Of a stretch of DNA of 64,000 bases, positions 59,701-64,000 are shown piece by piece. The number at the start of each line of letters is the position of its first letter. Position 1 is the first letter of the stretch. The DNA is taken from assembly GCF_029109325.1 (NCBI RefSeq), contig NZ_JAQKQJ010000014.1:87958-151957 (forward strand). Direction: 5' to 3'. The position numbers and the translations under genes are program-made. The DNA comes from Nodosilinea sp. PGN35. GTDB taxonomy: Bacteria; Cyanobacteriota; Cyanobacteriia; Phormidesmidales; Phormidesmidaceae. The notes under the pieces were generated by a model, which did not search any database, had not been told where the DNA came from, and saw nothing but the letters and a program-made list of their open reading frames with translations.

Positions 59701-62574
59701 ATGTTTGCACAACTGCCAGAGCGGCGAATGCACTGGATTCGCTGGGTGGTGACGGTGGGCTGGCTCCTGATCATCGCGTCCCTGATCTACGATCCCTGGA
59801 CGGCGGCACTCACGGCTCCCGACCATCCCTGGAGCCCCCTGCGGCTCCCCGACACCTGTGTGCAGGTGCAGGGAAACTGTATCCCTGAACAGCCCTATCC
59901 CTTGGGAACGACCCTCTTTTGGGGCGCCATTGTGCCTGCGGCCATCTTTATTTTGCTGGTGTTTGGCCACGAGCTGTGGCGGCGAATCTGTCCGCTCTCT
60001 TTTTTATCTCAGATCCCCCGCGCCCTGGGGCGACAACGGCAATTCAAGCGGGAGAATAAAAAGACCGGAAAAGTGCGCTACGAGTTGGCAAAAGTTGACG
60101 CCAACTCCTGGCTGGGGCGCAATTATCCCTACGTGCAATTTGGCTGGTTATTTGTCGGTCTGTGTGGGCGCATTCTGTTTTTCAATGCCGATCGCCTGGT
60201 GTTGGCGGGCTGGTTGATCTTTACGATCGCAGCGGCGATCGCCGTGGGCTACTGGTACGGCGGCAAATCCTGGTGCCAGTACTTTTGCCCCATGGCGCCG
60301 GTGCAGAGCATCTACAGCGAACCGGGGGGGCTGTTGAGCAGCCAAGCCCATACCAGTGAGCAGACGATTACTCAATCCATGTGCCGCACGGTGTTGCCGG
60401 AGGGGAAAGAGCAGAGCGCCTGCGTCGCCTGCCAGAACCCCTGCATCGACATCGACTCAGAGCGGACCTACTGGAATAGTTTGAGCAAACCCGAAACCCC
60501 GTTTTTGTACTACGGCTACGTGGGCTTGGTGGTTGGCTATTTTGTCTATTACTACCTCTACGCGGGCAACTGGGACTATTACTTCTCTGGGGTGTGGCTG
60601 AGGCAGACCGACCAACTCGCCTCGCTGTTTGCCCCTGGGATCTACCTATTTGGGCAGGTGATCGACATTCCCAAGTTGGTGGCGGTGCCGCTGGTGCTGG
60701 GGGGCTGCACGGCGATCGCCTACGGAGGGGGGCGATGGATCGAAAAACGCGCCCGAGCCTACGGGCGGAAACACTGGCCGGGGGTGACGACCGAAACCCT
60801 GCGCCATCGCATTTTTACCCTCTGCACCTTTGGCATTTTCAATTTCTTCTTTATCTTCGGGGGACGGCCCCTGGTGCAGTTGCTCCCCTGGTCGGTGCAA
60901 TACCTCTACGACCTGGGTTTGGTGTCCCTGAGCACCCTCTGGCTCTACAAAACCTGGCGGCGCAGCCCCGATCTCTACTCCCGAGAAAATCTGGCGAACC
61001 GGTTCCGCAAACAGTTGGAAAAATTGCAGTTTAACGTGCCGCAGTTTCTAGAGGGGCGATCGCTGAGCGATCTCAACACCCACGAGGTGTATGTGTTGGC
61101 CAAGGTGCTGCCCGGATTTACCCGGGAGAAACGCCATCAGGCCTACAAGGGAGTGGTGCGCGAAGCCCTGGAGGAAGGCTATGTAAACTACTCCAGCAGT
61201 CTGGAGGTTTTGCAGCAAATGCGCCAGGAATTGGGCATCACCGATGACGAACACCGCCTTGTGCTGGAGGAATTGGGCATTGAAGACCCGCAGTTGCTCA
61301 ACCCCGATCGCAAACGCAGCCTGGAGAATCAAATCCGCCTGAGCGGCTACCGCAAGTCCCTGGAGCGGTTGATGCTGCTGCAACAGAAACAACTCGATTC
61401 GCGAACGATTCGCGAATCGTCTCCACCGGAGAATCCCTACGGGAATCGTACCCCCCTGGATCAAGTATCGCTACCGGATTCCGCCGCCCTTCGTTCCCTG
61501 CGCCGGGAATACTCGATCACCCCCCAGGAAGAGGAGTGGATTTTGAGTGGCTTGTCGGGCAATGCCAGTACTGTCAAAAAAGCCGAGTTTCTGTTGGCAC
61601 AATTGCCCGAACTGATCGACAGTTACCGCGCTCTGAATCAGCCGATATTACACCAGCACCAAGCGGTGTTAACCCTGCTGCGCGAAAACATTCTGCACAA
61701 GAAAGAACTGATCGTGCGATCGCTGCTGGAAACCCTGGCCCTGCTTCAGGCAGACCCCGCCGCCCTGCCCCTGGCCCAGGCCCTACAGCAGGCTTCACCC
61801 ACGGTGTTAGGAGAGCTTTTGGACCAGGAGGATTGGGGCGATCGCCTACCGCCTAAAATCCTGCAATGGTTGACCCAGCCCGGCGAAACCCCGGTTTTCT
61901 GTTCCCTGGACTGCTCCTCCCAGACCATTCTGGGCCACCTAGAAGCCCTGCTCCAGGACCAAAATCCGATGGTTCAGGCGGCGGCGCTGTATATGATTGC
62001 CCAGTTGGACGCCGAACACAGTCAGGCGATCGCCCGCGATCGCCGCCATGGGTTTAATGTGCCCCTGGTACAGGGCACGATCGATCGGCTGCTGGCGTTG
62101 GCCTCGACCCCGTCAAAACATCTATCCCTGAGCGAATTTCCAACCCTGGAGAAACTAGTTTATCTGTTCAATAGCGACTTCTTCCACCGCACACAGAGCG
62201 AAACTCTCGTGGCCCTGGCGGATCGGGCGGAGGTGAGAACCTACAGCCGGGGAGCCCTGATCACAGAGGCCGGAGATACCTGCCGGGAGTTGTTACTGCT
62301 GATCGAAGGCGATGCCAACATCCACTATCAAACGGAATCCGGGGTGCGGGTAGAACAACTCCACCCCGGCCAAACCCTCGATGAGCTAGAGGTTTTAGCC
62401 CACAGCAACTCCGAAAACACGATCGTCGCAGACAGCGAGATCACCCGCATTCTGGCCATTCCCGTCGATGCCTTTGACGACTTACTCGACCACGACCCCG
62501 ATTTTGCCCGCCGAGTGCTGGAGCTAGAAAGTCGGCAACTGCAGCGCTTTGTGCGATCGGTGCAGCCGTTTTAG
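59701..62574 (+). CDS. NapH/NosR-like Fe-S membrane protein fused to a degenerate cNMP-binding domain
   Basis: The 957-residue product starts at the ATG 59701 after AGGAGAGG. Residues ~1-420 form a multi-pass membrane domain with cysteines of the NapH/NosR/CcoG type: RRICPLSFLSQ, WCQYFCPMAPVQ (C-x3-CP), and the ferredoxin-like SACVACQNPCIDID. Residues ~430-840 are a soluble helical region that includes YVLAKVLPGFTREKRHQAYK. Residues ~850-955 form a Crp-type cNMP fold (TYSRGALITEAGDTCRELLL, DELEVLAHSNSENT). The phosphate-binding cassette lacks the usual Gly-Glu...Arg. An electron-transfer protein gated by its C-terminus is inference; whether it binds cyclic nucleotides is doubtful. The mnmH gene follows after 83 bp. 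Confidence 0.85.
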   Translation: MFAQLPERRMHWIRWVVTVGWLLIIASLIYDPWTAALTAPDHPWSPLRLPDTCVQVQGNCIPEQPYPLGTTLFWGAIVPAAIFILLVFGHELWRRICPLSFLSQIPRALGRQRQFKRENKKTGKVRYELAKVDANSWLGRNYPYVQFGWLFVGLCGRILFFNADRLVLAGWLIFTIAAAIAVGYWYGGKSWCQYFCPMAPVQSIYSEPGGLLSSQAHTSEQTITQSMCRTVLPEGKEQSACVACQNPCIDIDSERTYWNSLSKPETPFLYYGYVGLVVGYFVYYYLYAGNWDYYFSGVWLRQTDQLASLFAPGIYLFGQVIDIPKLVAVPLVLGGCTAIAYGGGRWIEKRARAYGRKHWPGVTTETLRHRIFTLCTFGIFNFFFIFGGRPLVQLLPWSVQYLYDLGLVSLSTLWLYKTWRRSPDLYSRENLANRFRKQLEKLQFNVPQFLEGRSLSDLNTHEVYVLAKVLPGFTREKRHQAYKGVVREALEEGYVNYSSSLEVLQQMRQELGITDDEHRLVLEELGIEDPQLLNPDRKRSLENQIRLSGYRKSLERLMLLQQKQLDSRTIRESSPPENPYGNRTPLDQVSLPDSAALRSLRREYSITPQEEEWILSGLSGNASTVKKAEFLLAQLPELIDSYRALNQPILHQHQAVLTLLRENILHKKELIVRSLLETLALLQADPAALPLAQALQQASPTVLGELLDQEDWGDRLPPKILQWLTQPGETPVFCSLDCSSQTILGHLEALLQDQNPMVQAAALYMIAQLDAEHSQAIARDRRHGFNVPLVQGTIDRLLALASTPSKHLSLSEFPTLEKLVYLFNSDFFHRTQSETLVALADRAEVRTYSRGALITEAGDTCRELLLLIEGDANIHYQTESGVRVEQLHPGQTLDELEVLAHSNSENTIVADSEITRILAIPVDAFDDLLDHDPDFARRVLELESRQLQRFVRSVQPF

Positions 62575-62657
62575 GGATCAGCCTGGGTCAGGCGAGGCCC
62601 CATGTCCCCCCTTAAAATAAAATAGGGCTGCCGTCTCCCGCCCCCCTGCCTTGCCCC

Positions 62658-63719
62658 ATGCCCACAGCCCTCGATATCGACAGGTTCCTCCAGGGCTCTG
62701 GCCCCATCCTCGATGTGCGCAGCCCGGGGGAGTACGATCGCGGCCACATCCCACGCGCCGTCAGCTTTCCCCTGTTTACCGACGAGGAACGGGCCCGGGT
62801 GGGCACTTGCTACAAGCAGGTGGGCCGGGAGGCGGCGGTGGAACTGGGTTTCGACATCGCCGGGCCCAAGTGCGGCGAGTTTGTGCGGGCCGCCAAGGCC
62901 CTGGCCCCGGATCGCCACCTGCGGGTGCACTGCTGGCGCGGCGGCATGCGCAGCGGCGGCCTGGGTTGGATTCTGGAACTGGCCGGGTTTAAGGTGGTCC
63001 TCCTCGATGGCGGCTATAAGGCCTACCGGCGCTGGGTGCGCCAGGTGCTGGCCACCCCCAAACCGATGGTGATTTTGGGCGGCATGACCGGCAGCGGCAA
63101 GACCCAGATTCTCCACGAACTCGCCGCTCTGGGAGAGCCGGTGCTGGATCTGGAGGGGTTGGCCCACCACCGGGGCAGCAGCTTTGGGGCGCTACTGCTG
63201 CCACCCCAGCCCTCCACGGAGCACTACGAAAACCTGCTGGTGGACCAGTGGGTGCAGTATCCGGGGGACCGCCCCATCTGGCTGGAGGCGGAGAGCCGCC
63301 GGGTGGGCACCTGCCGCATCCCCGACGAGCTGTTTGCCCAGATGGAGGCGGCTCCGGCGGTGGAGGTGGTGCGATCGCTCGACGAGCGCCTGGATCTACT
63401 GGTGGAGATATACGGCGAGGCCTCAACGGAGGAGTTGGTGGCCGCGACGGAGCGAATTCGGAAGCGGTTGGGGGGCGATCGCACCCCAACCGCCGTAGCC
63501 CACATTCAGTCCGGCAACCTGCGCGCCGCCTGCGCCATCATCCTCGACTACTACGATCGCGCCTACCGCTACGACCTGGAGCGGCGGCAGCGAGTGATTC
63601 CTCAGCTCGACATTACTGGCCTCTCGCCAGCCGAGAGCGCCCGTCTGTTAGTTGAAAAACTGCCTCGGCTTTGCCCACCGCTGGCCCCACAGGTTCTGAC
63701 CCAAAACCTTCAACCCTAA
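62658..63719 (+). CDS. mnmH: tRNA 2-selenouridine synthase MnmH (SelU)
   Basis: A 353-residue enzyme that converts 2-thiouridine at the tRNA wobble position to 2-selenouridine using selenophosphate, via a geranylated intermediate. The N-terminal rhodanese domain (PILDVRSPGEYDRGHIPRAV) has the catalytic Cys in LRVHCWRGGMRSGG (~residue 96). The C-terminal part has the P-loop in MVILGGMTGSGKTQILHELA (~138-147) and AESRRVGTCRIPDELF. The length fits the family. A 23-bp palindrome copy follows downstream. No selD is seen in the window. Confidence 0.92.
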   Translation: MPTALDIDRFLQGSGPILDVRSPGEYDRGHIPRAVSFPLFTDEERARVGTCYKQVGREAAVELGFDIAGPKCGEFVRAAKALAPDRHLRVHCWRGGMRSGGLGWILELAGFKVVLLDGGYKAYRRWVRQVLATPKPMVILGGMTGSGKTQILHELAALGEPVLDLEGLAHHRGSSFGALLLPPQPSTEHYENLLVDQWVQYPGDRPIWLEAESRRVGTCRIPDELFAQMEAAPAVEVVRSLDERLDLLVEIYGEASTEELVAATERIRKRLGGDRTPTAVAHIQSGNLRAACAIILDYYDRAYRYDLERRQRVIPQLDITGLSPAESARLLVEKLPRLCPPLAPQVLTQNLQP

Positions 63720-64000
63720 ACACCGCTGTAGGTAGATCTAGAGAGGTTTGCAGAATACCAAGATTTCGCCTTTTCAGCGATCGTAACCGTCGTAGGGTGG
63801 GCACTGCCCACCATCAGGGGAAAATTTTCAAAATCACCTTATACCAGATCCTGCTTGCTACCCCCGATACCCCAGCCGACATTCCGCAGGTTGACAAAAG
63901 GAGTATTTGGGTCAGCGGAGGTAAGCTCAGGGTAAGGATTGGGATCGCGCCTTGAAGATAGAAAACCTGGATCACTTAGGGTTAGTGGCGGCGTTAGTGG
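63720..64000. other. Right edge, no gene recognised
   Basis: 281 bp after mnmH, including palindrome copy 3 (63792-63814). No reading frame here has a recognisable product, and the neighbouring gene lies beyond the window. Confidence 0.4.
63792..63814 (+). repeat. 23-bp palindromic repeat, copy 3
   Basis: GTAGGGTGGGCACTGCCCACC, the same palindrome as copy 2 with one base change. It lies 73 bp after the mnmH stop. Confidence 0.75.

Noticed and set aside
63671..63955. 94-codon plus-strand frame at the right edge
   Set aside because: It overlaps the end of mnmH and the palindromic repeat; no product is recognised.

Overview
The window is chromosomal DNA from a GC-rich cyanobacterium, most like the Leptolyngbya/Nodosilinea/Phormidium type; the genus is an inference. 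The evidence is frequent HIP1 octamers (GCGATCGC), a beta' RNA polymerase split into rpoC1 and rpoC2, the carboxysome shell protein CcmP, a Ycf20/DUF565 protein, DUF1822, a CofG deazaflavin synthase, and the conserved order rpsT-tatD-rpoB-rpoC1-rpoC2 divergent from hisD. About 45 protein genes and the RNase P RNA gene are supported. I saw no rRNA, tRNA or CRISPR array.

Layout. 1-2.5 kb: a DUF1822 protein cut by the edge, its sigma-like partner, and a RemA-like small protein. 2.7-4.7 kb: methionine-salvage operon mtnB-mtnD-mtnC. 4.9-9.1 kb: a stand-alone receiver, a GAF-EAL phosphodiesterase and ligA. 9.2-9.8 kb: a BrnTA toxin-antitoxin pair whose toxin has an in-frame amber codon. 10-15.3 kb: prolyl oligopeptidase plus KDPG aldolase, a DUF565 protein, and a large RDD/pentapeptide-repeat membrane protein. 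15.5-21.5 kb: a small exported protein, a seven-PAS hybrid kinase and mazG. 21.6-26 kb: visibly more AT-rich accessory DNA with an 888-residue HTH/TPR-like protein divergent from a peptidoglycan-binding membrane protein and an NfeD-like mini-protein. 26-37 kb: cofG, a Cys-less rhodanese, mutL, a long GST, a LuxR-type response regulator, a fasciclin protein, ccmP, a Gfo/Idh oxidoreductase overlapping rnc, rnpB and a TIR-like protein. 37.4-51.3 kb: the RNA polymerase operon, hisD and pyrG. 51.4-55.9 kb: an MHYT/GAF hybrid kinase followed 10 bp later by a receiver-adenylate cyclase. 56-63.7 kb: argS, a cupin, a DUF429 protein, a NapH/NosR-like Fe-S membrane protein fused to a cNMP-like domain, and mnmH.

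How the parts relate. The housekeeping blocks (transcription, translation, DNA repair, nucleotide and histidine synthesis, methionine salvage) are ordinary. The variable part is dominated by signalling: two hybrid kinases, two receiver regulators, a c-di-GMP phosphodiesterase, a cyclase, and a membrane protein ending in a degenerate cyclic-nucleotide fold.

Two dispersed repeat families stand out. One is a ~90-105 bp MITE-like palindromic element with four copies, all in the first 20.6 kb. The other is a 23-bp palindrome with three copies next to gene ends. The best candidates for something undescribed are the AT-rich HTH-TPR/PG-binding/NfeD-like cluster, the Fe-S/cNMP-like fusion, and the MITE-like family. 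All functional statements come from reading the sequence and family knowledge; no database search was run.
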